Shown: one piece after another, positions 34,417 through 46,234 of the stretch
Numbering within the stretch: position 1 is the first letter of the stretch
Layout: each line of letters opens with the position of its first letter
Assembly: GCA_900312665.1 (NCBI GenBank)
Contig: ONZQ02000014.1
Location: 341,924-405,923 of the forward strand
Length of the DNA: 64,000 nt
DNA from: Cephalotrichum gorgonifer
Taxonomy: Eukaryota; Ascomycota; Sordariomycetes; Microascales; Microascaceae
Reading direction: 5' to 3'
Translations under genes and position numbers: made by a program
The notes under the pieces: generated by a model
The model's input: only the letters and a program-made list of their open reading frames with translations
Told to the model about the DNA's origin: nothing
Databases searched by the model: none

Positions 34417-37400
34417 CCTCATCCCTCGCCTATCCTCGTCTCTGCCCGCGAGCGAGCCCTTTTACGGCACTCGCCTCGCCAATCTTCATATCCCGCCGTT
34501 TGGGGGAGTTCGGCGGGGGGACCTTCTCCACATCCATCTTCGAAACATGGAGTGGGCGGGTTGGCAGAGACAGGGAAAAAAACAAAGTTTATATTAATAA
34601 GGGACCGCGCTAAGGGCGCCGCTGCGGGGAGATGGCCTCCATGGTGGTGCGCCACGGGCGACAAGGTGGGGAGGACACTGTCCCTGTTCTGTTCTGTTCA
34701 CGTCGGTCACCCCTCTTTTCAGCCCCCTATCCAGATTGACAGATTGCGGGATGGACAAAGAGGAGGTCCCTGGTGGTCCATCTCCGTGACGAGACATCTG
34801 AAAAGGGAGAAAGAGAGAGAAATAAAAGAGGGGCTGCTTCTTGATTCATCGGAAAACCATGTCGGTGATCAAAGGCCCAGTAGGTTGTGTCAGAAGCTTC
34901 TAGGTTGGCACGTACCCCCCCCCCCCCTCCCCCCCCTTTTTTCCACCCCCCCAATTCCGTAATACTTGTGTTTCCGTACCGGGAGTATTTTGCGAAGAAA
35001 ATACCTGAGCTAGTTACTTATATGTAGTGTAGGTATTGTATTTATCCTGAGCAACACGTATACCCCGTACTGCAGTTTACTTGAATTGGCCCCGGTACCT
35101 TGGGCTTGGAGGGGTTGATGACGCCGTTGTTCAGGAGAACAAGGCGCTCGATATTGCTTGCTCTCTGATTTTGCGGCAGGTGTGCCATGGATGCCTTGCT
35201 TGCTTGCATGTAAGCCCCGTTGTTGTCCATTACCGACTTTCGACTTGTTACTTTATACTCCGACCATGGTTTTAGATTTATGCTTCTTGTACGACACAAC
35301 TCGTGCCTTTCTTTGGAGGTACGGGGTACCTGTATGAGTAAGATCCATTGTGTTGTTTACCCTTTGAGAATATGATACTCTCTCGACTCTTGACCCTTTT
35401 TTCCTGTACCCCGTGCTCCTGAACCGAAATGAGCCTCTGCGACCCTTAGCATACCCATCGGCTGGACCATGGGTGAGCTAGAGGTGTCTAAGTAGGAGGT
35501 GTGGGAGGTTTGGTGTGGTGGGATTAGCGTGGGAGGATCATCCTGGAGTTGCATCCGGTGCCGCGTTAGTTCTAGACCAGGGGGGAGGGAGGGGAGGCCG
35601 CAGGAGTTCATCGAAAATGCGGATAGGCATAACTATGGAATACTACCAACAAGGGGCCGTCCAAAGAAAGGGCCGTCCGTTCCCCCGGCTGTGGTTGTGG
35701 TTGTGGCTGCGGCTGCGGCTGCGGCTGCGAAGCAGATCTTCAATGGGACCTGGCATGGCATGGGATTAAAGGCATGGGCTTCCTCCCGGTAATACTACTT
35801 GTATGGGCTGTGAGTCGTTTCGCCGGACGACCCCCCCCTTTCCGTCTGTACAAGCAGTGAGCAATGGCGGGGAGGAGGCCGTTTCGATCCAGCGCCCGAA
35901 GTTGGCTTCCTACTCTTTCGTAATACTCTTTCTCACACCCGGCACTAGTCCTGATTGCGGCCCTGTGGAGATGGCCTCGGTGTCGCATTGCGTGTAGTTG
36001 TGAATCGTGGATGGCGATCATCCTCGACAGAAAGCGCCGGGAAATTTCTCCCTCGTCCGTGGGCAGGAATAACCCGACCGGCGCATGGATATGGAGCTCG
36101 TTCCATCGTTAGTTAGCCGGGGGTAAGGTAATAGGTGGAACCTATATCTTGACAAGTATGTATGAATGAACGAGGCGGAGTGAATGTACAAGTACAAAGT
36201 ATGGATATTACAACGTTCATCAAGTATGAGGACGGATAATTAGTCTCCACAGGGGCGTTAGATCCATGCCCTCTACCCCTGGATTTGAGGGGTGAAAGTG
36301 GCTCTCGCCGCGTCTGTGGGCTGTTCATGTTGGGTGCTGTGGGTCGTTGGGCTGCGGGCTGTGGGTGAATGGTTATGTTGTATGAGACCACACCCCCTCC
36401 CCGCCCGCTTGCCGACTGGGCCACTGAAACACCCGCTATCCCCCCTTCGTATTAGAGGGTTCCGATGCAGGGGTCGCGGCGGAGCTGCACCAATGACCGT
36501 TTGGTTTTGCACGACAGTCCCCCAGTCGCCAGGGGACGCGTGGTATAATAATGGATACTCATGCTCGTACTCGTACTTGGTCGAGGCGTGAAGATGTCGC
36601 CGTGTTGTCTTCGGAGCGAGACGAGTAACTACGGAACACATACTGGATCGCTCAGCAAGAGATAATAGAGGGCAGGCACGAGGAGACGGGGGTTCATGGT
36701 TCCATCGCGCGCGTCCATGGGAGGGAGGAGGGAGATAGGAGAGTAGTTGTACTCCTGCTCCGAGAGCTTCAAATTGCTCGATGCACGAAGTTCGGGCCGA
36801 GGAGTTGAGGTATGGATCTGGGAGCTGCATGCTATCGTGTCCAGCTCTACGAAACACGATTAAGATATGCCCTCGTAAATACTTACTTGTACGAGTGTGC
36901 CTTATTTAGCAAGTAGAATGAAAGGGCGTTGCATCGAACCAAGCAAGCAAGCCTGACTCGCTCGCGTGGTTGCGTCCGGCTCTATGTTAATACCGTCCAC
37001 CCTACCAAAACTTGCATGTGCACCCCAAACATCGGATTTACTTTTGCTTTCATCCTTCATTCCCTCCTCGTCCTCTCTTGTCCGCCTTTCCAGCATTCGG
37101 GCCCGAACCTTATTATCTTCAAGTACCTGTACCTGTACATGGACCGACAGGCAAGCCTGGGCGGCACATCTACAACCGGGCACTGTTACCAGCAGTTATC
37201 CCGTCCACCATCCTGTCTCGATGGTTACACACATGAACAACAATCTTGTTGGGCGTACTCGTACGGGGCCGGCCTGGTGTTACCTAAATCTCGCCACGTT
37301 CAAAGCCCCTTTCCTTTCCGGCTGCACACATCACATACATGCTTGTACTCGCGCATACAAGTACATGGGTGGTGGCTATCTCCCCTCGAACCCTTCATCC

Positions 37401-37514
37401 CTGTGATATAATGATAAACCCCTGTACAGGATTCCGGGTATTAACTGTATTAGGCCATGGGTGCCCGGTACGGAGCACGGAGCGTGGAGCACATATATAC
37501 AGTGACACGACACG

Positions 37515-37538
37515 ACACACACACACACACACACACAC
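37515..37538. repeat. (AC)n microsatellite
   Basis: Twelve uninterrupted AC dinucleotides, preceded by CACGA repeats. Confidence 0.9.
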
Positions 37539-38777
37539 TACATGCATACCATACAAGAAATGGAATCAAGCGCACACTTATGGAGTAAGAGTTAGTAGGT
37601 GCTGTACTCCGTGTCTGCTTTTGTATCCAAACGTCGACCTGGGAGGATTGATGATCTGACACTTGTACCTCTAGTCGGTCTTCAGCGGCAAAAATACACA
37701 ACATCTGCATGGGCTGCAAAGTACGAGTACCTACTCGTACACTAGTGACTTCGCTAGCCCACCCTACCTATTACTTATTCTCCTTCTAATCGTACTCTAG
37801 CATGGAGATCCATCAAAATCGACTCAGTTCAGAGCCCCCAGAGAGACCCTCTAAAAAAAAGACCCATAATAATGCATGTAGTCGTACTAGTAGTAATACT
37901 CGTTGAACCCACCCACCTCCCTGGTGTCCCCTCCTCGAGTGTCCCGCCGCGACTCGGTGTCTCTCCGGATTCCGCCTTCCCCATTCACTTTCCATCGCGG
38001 GATTGCTCCTCCTTTTCTATTTTTGACCTCGACCCCCCGGCCGCCCCCGACCCCCGACCCCCGATACTTGTACGGATACTTGTGCCTGTACCACCACGTT
38101 GCCTCCTGCTCCGCGTCCTCATACTCACACTCACACTTGGACCACGGCCACCCTCCAAACCCGTGTGTGGCCCACACACCCTGTCACAACCTCACTCTTC
38201 TCTCTCTTCCCTCCTTGTTCTAGTTGTTTCGCCCTTGCCCTCTGTGTCGCATCATCACCAGGCTTGGGCCACCACCGTCCTCGATTGACCTTTAACCTCT
38301 CGAGAAGCTGGCCGCCGCCCCTCAGTACGAGTACATGCACGCTTTTTTTTCTCACCTTTTTCTTTCTCTCTCCCTCCCTCCCTCTCTTTCCTTCTTTCGC
38401 TAGGACATTGTTCCGACCGAATTCCACCGCTGTACGCTTAAGGAAAAAAGCAAGTTGGGCTGCACGCTCCTGTACGCCGCGTCCTGCACCCACACAACAC
38501 TAAACCCGTTCGTCGCCATCGCCACCATCGCCCATCTCCATCTCCATCCCCGACCCTTCCTAGTGTTCCGGGCGCCGACCCTCCACCGCCATCACCACCG
38601 CCCTGGCCGACCGGCGTCGACCTCCATCTCCATCGAGCCTCGCTCCGCCGAGCCCATTCGATATCCCTCCCCATACACGCACCGTCGCTGTTCATGACTC
38701 TGCGCGCCTACTAGCGGCATCGCGAGAGTAGCGTCCCCGTCCGAAACATTTTTAGACATCCATACCCTACCGACAAT

Positions 38778-41700
38778 ATGGCCGCAGTCCTGGATGACTA
38801 CCTGGAGACGACGATGGATAACGATGAGATATTCCCGTGCAAAGGTTGCGGAGAGGTTAGTCCGCCTATTCCTCCTGGCCCGGAGCCCCATCGGTGCTAT
38901 CCATCATGCGCTGCTCCTCATCCCTTGGTGTCCTCGAGCGTGATTGCGCTAACGCAGATGCCCCTGGTATAGATTCTCGAGGAAGGAAAGGCATTTGAAC
39001 TTGGTACGCATCCCCAGCGCATATCATCTCACGAGCAAGAATCCTTGGCCCCCCGCAATCCGACTTCCGATGCGACCTATCCCTGAAGCCCAAGCTACCT
39101 GGCTATATCTCCTCTCTCTGATCCTAGCCTTACTAACGCACCAACTAGCCGGTAATCGATGGCACTTGGACTGCTTCCGATGCAACACCTGCAGCACCTT
39201 GCTCGACTCCGATGCGAACCTTCTCCTCCTCGGCGACGGCTCCCTGATATGCAACAACTGTACATACAGCTGCACCGCCTGCGGCAACAAGATTGAAGAC
39301 CTTGCTATCCTCACCGGGGACCAGGCTTTTTGCGCAACATGTTTCCGCTGCCGGAACTGCAAGAGGAAGATTGAGAACCTGCGTTATGCGAGGACGTCGC
39401 AGGGAATCTTCTGCATGAGCTGTCACGAATCGCTCATGGCCAGGAGGAAAAAGAAGTCTAGAGCCGCCGCTCAAGCAAAGGCCCGCGAGAAAGAAGCATC
39501 TCCTCACGTAACCGAGAAGTCCCTGCCGGCCCTCCCTCCCAGCGCAATACCACCCAACGCCTTTGCGAGCGACCGTGTTGAACCGGAATCCGACACCCCC
39601 ACCGAGCTATCCCCACGGCCACGGCAGGCGTACAGCCGGAACGACGAGTCTTTGTCTAGGGGGAGCTCGAGACCTGTCGTCTCTCCGGACCCATCCGCTA
39701 CCGACTCGTCCCTGAAGGACTCCCTGAACATACCCAGCAATAACTACCGCAACAACCGCAACTCGCACATCTTCATGCCCAGCGATGCCTTGTCCAGTGA
39801 CCCCGAGACCTTTTTCATCCCCGTCGCTCTTGATCCGAGCCCTGTGATCAGCCCGGCTCCCAAGTCAACCTCCGACACGAAGAGCGCCAGCGACAAGGAC
39901 TACTTCAGTCCCGGGAAGGCCTCGTCTCCCGAGGTCAAGGTGGACTCTCAAGCCTCTACCCCCCATATTGCCTTCCAGGAGAAGGGACGACAGAGCTCCG
40001 ACCAGGACTCGACCAAGTTCCGGCCACCCGTCCGCAAGTCTTCCAAGTCGAGCCGGACGGACTCTGTTGGCACTGCACCCAGGCCGCCCGTGTCTGCTGA
40101 CGACAGACCTCCTCGAACGTCAAGCAAGGGGGCCGCCCCTAGCGAAGACTTCAAGCTTCAGGATGCGCCAAGGGGCAAGAAGTTGCAACCTTCGAGGGCT
40201 GGCTCCCAGTCCAGCGGCCAAGAAGTCGACTCACCTGCTAATGTCGGTAACTACGGCTCCGATGCCAACACAGATAACCTCCAGATACACCTCGAGGCAT
40301 CATCTTCAACCCGCCCCTCATCCCGGGACTCACGAAAACGTTCAGGGGAGCAGATCCGCGAGCGGTCTGATTCCCTGCGCCACGAAATGTCCCCCCTCGC
40401 GACAAAGCCCGTCGTTCGCAAGGAGGTCCCTCAGAGCACATCTCGTGGTGGTGAGTTTGGCCATTGTTTGTTGTTGTCTTTAGCAAAGCGTCTTTATGTT
40501 GAGACTAATGTGATTCACCATCTGTAGCCAACAAAACCCAGGCAGCCCCCGCCTCAGCCGATGAGACGTCAAAAACAAATCCCTCCAGACAGACCTACAT
40601 GCAACCGCGACAAGCCCCCCCCGTTCCGCCAGGTCAGACTGCAGCTCCCCCATCCGTTGCCCCAGGCAAGGAGGGTTCTGCCGACGCCACATCGCCGAAG
40701 CTCAGGTGGAGTGCTGGAGGGGAATTCACTATGGACGAAGATATGGCCAGGATTTTGGGAACGGACGAGGGCTCCTCATCTATTCTGCGCCGCGTATCAA
40801 ATGCCGTTCGCCACGGCCGGAACAGCGAGTCCGAATTCAGTCAGCTCCAGGGCCGCACGGGTCATACGAGAAGCGTCAGCGAGACAACCGGTGCGACGGC
40901 CTCTCCTAGGTGGCCTCGAACCCCCAGCGGCGAAGACCCGGTCAACGGCCACTCGCGCGAAATTAGCAATCCGATCAGTATCACATCACCCAACCAAGAC
41001 CGGGCGTTTTTGAAGAGGCAGCTGAAGCACTCGGAACAACGGGTGGCGGAGCTCGAGAGGCAGTTCAACACGGAGAAGGATCTGGTGCACCTCAACAAGA
41101 AACTTGACGAGAAGCGCAAGACTGTGTCGGTGCTGGACACGCAGGCGGAGATTATGATCCGGCAGCTGGAGGTCCTCGCTGGGTATGTGGAGAGGGCGAA
41201 GCAGACCAAAACGCCCGTCGACCCGCGCGAGCTTGAGGATTCGGCTATCAAGGAATTCGTTCAGAAGCTCGAAAGGGTTAAGCAGAGCATGGTGGCAACT
41301 ATCGAACAGCTTCACCAGGAGCGCGACCAGCTCGTCGATGAGAAGAATCAGGCGATCGCCGACAGGGACGGGGCCCTACTCGAGTTTGAGCAGCTGTCTT
41401 CGAAGAATGCACAGCTGGCCGACATGAACAACGACTTGACCCACCAGATCCAGGAGCGATTCAAGTCTCACATGGGTAGCGATCCCAAGGCCGCTAACGG
41501 ACTGGGCATCTACCCGCTGAGGGGCTCGTCCGCGGCGACACCGGCGTTCGGGTCCGACGCCGTCAGCATCAGCACGGCCACCACCATGGTTCCTAACGAT
41601 CACGAAGACCCGATCGTCGAAGCGGGCCCCACCGTTGTCAACATCAGGAAGGGCCAGGTGAAGAAGTTCAACTGGAAGAAGGGCTCGAAGAGTCTCGCGC

Positions 41701-42753
41701 AGAACGTGAGCAAGGGTGTCAATCGGGCTGTCGGGGCATTCCAAGAGCGAGAACGAAACCCGCACAACGCCAGCGGCCTAAGTGGCGACAGCATCGGGCT
41801 CCCGTACAACATGACTGTTTCGCAGGTGGATCAAATGCCGAGCCCCCTCCCGCAAAATGGCCAGGGAGGAGGAGGCGGCGGCCACACGCCGGGAGGTCCA
41901 AGGCAGCCGCAGGGCGGCGCTGACCGCCACCAGGGTTTTGGCTTCTTCAGCAAGCGGGGGGCCAACCCTGCGCCGAGATCCGGGTCGTTGACTAACGTGG
42001 GGATTCCGCCTGTACCAGACGCGTCCTCGACGCTATTTGGTTCCGAGCTCAGCGAACGCGCGGACTTTGAGCGGCGACAGATTCCCACTGTCGTGACGCG
42101 CTGCATCGAGGAGGTGGAGCTCCGTGGCATGGACGTCGAGGGCATCTACCGGAAGACGGGTGGCAACTCGCTGGTGAAGGTATTGCAGGAAGGGTTCGAG
42201 AAGGCGGAGGACTACGACATTTCCGACCCTGATATCGACATTACGGCCGTCACGAGTGTCCTGAAGCAGTACTTTAGGAAGCTACCGACGCCTCTACTCT
42301 CATTCGATATCTACGATCGGATTCTCGAGTCAAACGGTGAGCAAACCCCTCCCTCCCGCAAACCACCAGATGACAATTGTGGAGATGAGTCTAATTATAT
42401 GGGTAGCTATTGTGAACGACACGGATCGGTGCGAACATTTGAGACAGACGTTCGCGACGTTGCCGCAGCGCCACCAGGATTGTCTGGAGTTCCTGATGTT
42501 CCACCTTACCCGCGTGGCCCAGCGGGAGCCCGAGAACCTGGTAAGCCCCCTTTTCCCTTCCGCCGTGTCTTTTTTTCTTCAGAGGTCTAATACTAACATC
42601 TAAATGTAGATGTCTCCGAAGAACCTGGCCGTCGTATTTGCGCCGACCATCATGCGCGACCACAGCCTGGAGCGCGAGATGACCGACATGCACTCCAAGA
42701 ACATTGCCGTGCAGTTTATCATCGAGAATGTGGACGCCATATTCATCGACTAG
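38778..42753 (+). CDS. RGA1: LIM-domain Rho GTPase-activating protein (RGA1-like)
   Basis: Six exons: 38778-38855, 38973-39003, 39149-40450, 40528-42336, 42407-42540 and 42610-42753; 1165 residues. It stimulates GTP hydrolysis by Rho/Cdc42 GTPases and so controls polarity. Two LIM zinc fingers at about 21-140: CKGCGEILEEGKAFELAGNR, then HLDCFRCNTC, and CTACGNKIEDL with CATCFRCRNC and CMSCHE. A Ser/Pro-rich linker runs to about 625. A coiled coil at about 632-785 (LKHSEQRVAELERQFNTEKD) precedes a basic patch (RKGQVKKFNWKKGSK). The C-terminal RhoGAP domain (about 977-1165) has the arginine finger in GIYRKTGG (Arg about 1012), LPTPLLSFDIYD and MSPKNLAVVFAPTIMR. Two LIM domains plus coiled coil and C-terminal RhoGAP match yeast Rga1/Rga2 rather than three-LIM Lrg1. 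Confidence 0.93.
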
Positions 42754-43591
42754 TTGGGGCGCTTCTCCTTCTTCTGTACATACATCCGTTCCTAAGCCGA
42801 CCACCTTGGAGGGGCCCTGATTATGCATCGTTGGAAGTTTTTACATATTCTTAGTGGCTTTTACACTTTCTTTTTTGGTTGTGGCAAGCATGCTTTTTAT
42901 TATCATTTTGGATAGGGTGGTGGAGGAACAATACGAAAGAGAGAGAGGTTTACGTTTTCTTTACTCCCTACTTCTTGGGGGCTTGGTTCTCAGTCCTTAC
43001 TGAGGGGCTTTTCACGGGATGACACTTTCACGGGGAAGGGTGGAATGTTTTCTGATTTTCATTTCTTCGCGGGAAAAAGATTCAATGATATCCCTGGTTC
43101 TTGGACCGCCCTGGTTTTTATCTTCACTGGAGGGATCCCCCTCCCTTGTCGTTGTTTCTTGAGTGAGTGGAGTGCGTGCCCTTTGGTTATTGGCACTCGG
43201 TGACTAGGCGACACTTCCCCTATTCCCTGGTATTGGATAGGATGGTGGGTTGGAGGAGGTAGTTAGAGTGTGCATACAAGTCTGCTTAGAATGGAACCGT
43301 GTTGGTTACTTACTTGATACCAGCTTGTGCATTACAACTTCGTGAGGAGGGTGGACAGTTTCCTAGATAGGGTGGTATGAGGATATTAAACCTAGGAGCC
43401 AGTAGAAGGACAACTTTGTCGAATTCTCGCATCTCGTCGCTAGTTAAAACCGCATTAAATCGTGATATTGAACAACCATTTTTCGCTCCTCGTACCACCC
43501 TCCTCCTTCCCCCCCCCCCGGTTCTACCCTGGCCCCGTTGTTTTTCTAAACAGCAGGACACCCCCCAATCCACCCAGTCCGAACCCCCCAC
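42754..43591. other. Intergenic region between convergent RGA1 and FYV7
   Basis: Tail-to-tail 3' flanks, T-rich on the left and C-rich on the right (a poly-C run at about 43,509-43,520). No gene seen. Confidence 0.55.
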
Positions 43592-44376
43592 CTAAGTTTT
43601 CCCCATCATCCTCTTAACCTTATCCAAGAGCACCTCGCTCTCCCTCCCCAGCTTCCTCCTCCCGTCGGGCCCGACCTCCCTCGCGCGCGCGCTCAGCCGC
43701 CTCAGCCTCTGTCGCTCGCGCAGCCTCTGCTCCCTCTCCCTGTGCCTCTGGCGGGCGGCCTCCTCGCGCGCGGCGCGCTCGGCCTCGCGGCGCGACGACT
43801 CCGCCAGGGGCTTGCTGAAGTAGCCCGGCCTGTTGGCCCTCCGGGCGCGGGCGTTGGCGTCGAGGTTGAGGTCCGCGGCGCGGGAGGGGTGCATGCCGGG
43901 GTCGTCCTCCGGTTTGGAGGGCTTGTGCTTCTTTGCGGTGTTGGTTCTGGGTTTCTCTTCTTCTGCTTGTGGTTTGGCTTCTTCCTCCTCCTCCTCTTCT
44001 TGGACTTCGGCGTCGGATTCGGCGTCGGGGATAGGTTTAGGGTCCGGGGTTTCGTCGTCCTCGACCTCTAGCTTCTCGTCCGGGTCCTGTGTTGTGGTCT
44101 TGGCTTCCTGGCCGGTCTCGCGGGCCTTGATCTTCGCGTACGCCTTCTTGACCTTTGCGCGGTGGATGAGGTCTTTCTTCACCTTGTCGACTGCCAGCCA
44201 ACAAAAAACGTCACCTGTTAGCGAACTGAAGAAAGAAAGAAAAGAGAAGAAAACTTACCCTTCCTCCGCCAGGGCCCGTCGGGCAGGTTCTCTGGTCCCA
44301 CGCGGAAGCCCTTCCGCTTCTTGGCCTCCGGCGCGGAGGCATCGCGCGTCGCCTCTCGTGGTCGTTTCGGGGCCAT
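43592..44376 (-). CDS. FYV7: rRNA-processing protein FYV7
   Basis: Two exons on the minus strand, 44259-44376 then 43592-44190, joined G|TC (Val-40); 238 residues. FYV7 acts in the nucleolus in 18S pre-rRNA processing. Evidence: basic N-terminus MAPKRPRE, the block GFRVGPENLPDGPWRRK immediately before the intron, and VDKVKKDLIHRAKVKKAYAK just after it, which is the family signature. A Glu-rich acidic middle (EVQEEEEEEEA) follows. The C-terminal third is a strongly basic charged helix (AERAAREEAARQRHRERE) ending DKVKRMMGKT. Length is somewhat longer than yeast Fyv7 because of the acidic linker, as is usual in filamentous fungi. Confidence 0.87.
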
Positions 44377-46234
44377 TGTTTCGCTTGCTGGTTTTATTTG
44401 GGTAGGTTCCCTTTGTATGTGATCTTTTTCCCAAACTTTTTGGGAGGTGAGATGGAAATAATTCTGGGGACGGGTGGGGCGGGTAATATTCGGGCAGGGT
44501 GATAAGATAAGGAGCCGAAGGGGTACTTGGTACATATGGCGCCGTCGTGAAGACGCTGGAGTAGGCTGCTCCTATTCATCCTCGATTTAAGAGTCTTTAT
44601 ATTGATACATGCTATCATTGGACAGAGGGCGAGTACGTACGGAGTAGAGTTCCCCTAATTATCAATACTACGATGTGGATCCGACAGCAGCGGGACAGGA
44701 GACTTCATACTCTTCTATCGAGGGAACCCACATAAGTACGGACTACACTGGCTATGACTTCGGCAGGGTCCTATTCGCTCTACAAAGTAATACTCCATTG
44801 TACACCCGATATGGACCAGATCAAAAGCCATTGGAAGCTACGAGTGTAAGTGTGTGATTTGGATCAGGCCCGACCACCTCGGCCTGATCATCATCAGGTC
44901 GTCTCGCCTGGGATGGCGGGCTGGGCCTGCACAATCTATGCATCCGGGCGCGCCCGCAGAAGCCACGGCGCCATTTAGCTTGCCGTCGAGAGGGGTTGAG
45001 TCTGCTCCGTGTTGGGGTGGAGGTGGAGGATGGAGTGATAGGAGCACACTCGCAAAGGATGGATGGATGGAAGCATCGATGGAAAGGGTGGGTGGGGTGG
45101 GGTGGGGCAGCTTCGGGACCAGACCATGCAACGGAGATGGATGGTGGGGTTCCAGATTGTGAATTTATGTCGCAACTTTTGTGCTGAACCTTATTCATCA
45201 GACGCAAGTTGTGAGCGTTATGAGCACGAAACTTGGATCCGGCGGATCGGGGAGCTGCATGCGCAAGCTTGGCCGTGGTCATGCAGTGTGTGCTGGAGGC
45301 CCTGCAAGCACAGGTACAAGTACACGCTACCGGTCCAGGGTCGCGTTAAGTGCATGCATGCGGGTACATACTAGTACAAGTACCGAGTTATCCATATTCT
45401 AGCACTGCACGCTACTCGCTTCACCACAGCACAAAGGCCGAGAAGCAACATGTGGAATCGAGTCATGTGCCAGGGTGGGTCGAATCACCAGATAATAACT
45501 TTCACATCTAGTTTGGTGACTCTGAATCATCTCTTGGCTCGTCCCTCCTCCTCCGAAGAGTACAAACAAGTATATGTTCTCGCTCTGGTCTGGTTCTCAT
45601 CATTTAGCCAGCCTCCAATCTTCGTTTACCCAGTAACCCATGCCTCGGAACGTTATATCCTTTCTTCCCAAACAAGTCTGCGAGAGCCCTTTAATCCCCA
45701 TTCGCTCCCTCCCGAGCAATAATGTGTAATGTACCAAGAAGTACTGAAACGGAGAGACCCCTGCGAAACTACCTAAGAGAGCATTTCCTTGTACTTTAGT
45801 ACCGCCGTACGGAGGAACTACCCCCACAATTAAAAGCAAAGCCTCTGCCTGTGTCAGTCACCAAAAGGCGGGTCCTTATGACGTCCCCTGCTTCATTCCT
45901 TCGTACAAGAAACACCGTTCGATACCCGCCAACAAGCAAAAACGCAAACGTCAACAACGCCAACGCCGCCAAAAAAGGGAGGGACGGAAAAGGAAAGTCA
46001 AATCAAGAGCCAGCCCGAAACCTGTCGTCACCCGAATTCGGAGAATTAAGGGAAACCAACATTTTCCTCACGTCATGATATCCCCGTAAACCCTCATATC
46101 ATTGATGAGCTTTCTCGTGAACGCTGTCCACTGCCTCTGCCTCTGCCCCTCTTGAACCACGCCGCAGCTCCGCCTGCCTCGTGGTTTGAGGGTGTCACGA
46201 CCGCCAGCCAAGCAGAGACACACGAAATATAACC
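44377..46234. other. Divergent upstream region of FYV7 and the ATOS-like gene
   Basis: About 1.9 kb with no recognised gene. GTACAAGTAC dyads lie at 45314-45323 and 45374-45383. The right end is a typical C/A-rich leader of the gene starting at 46235. Short open frames on both strands show no family resemblance. Confidence 0.5.

Larger units (their letters stand above)
33100..38777. other. Gene-poor intergenic stretch (5.7 kb)
   Basis: No gene recognised. The first about 150 bp still resembles the NLR 96-bp repeat (KEGSG-like codons after the stop) and may be eroded coding sequence. The rest holds microsatellites (listed separately), poly-C runs (34,914-34,952) and many GTAC-N2-GTAC motifs (36,564-36,580, 36,884-36,896, 37,255-37,264, 37,721-37,740, 38,064-38,073, 38,325-38,334). 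From about 38,180 it is the pyrimidine-rich leader/promoter of the LIM-RhoGAP gene. Open frames are low complexity. Confidence 0.5.
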
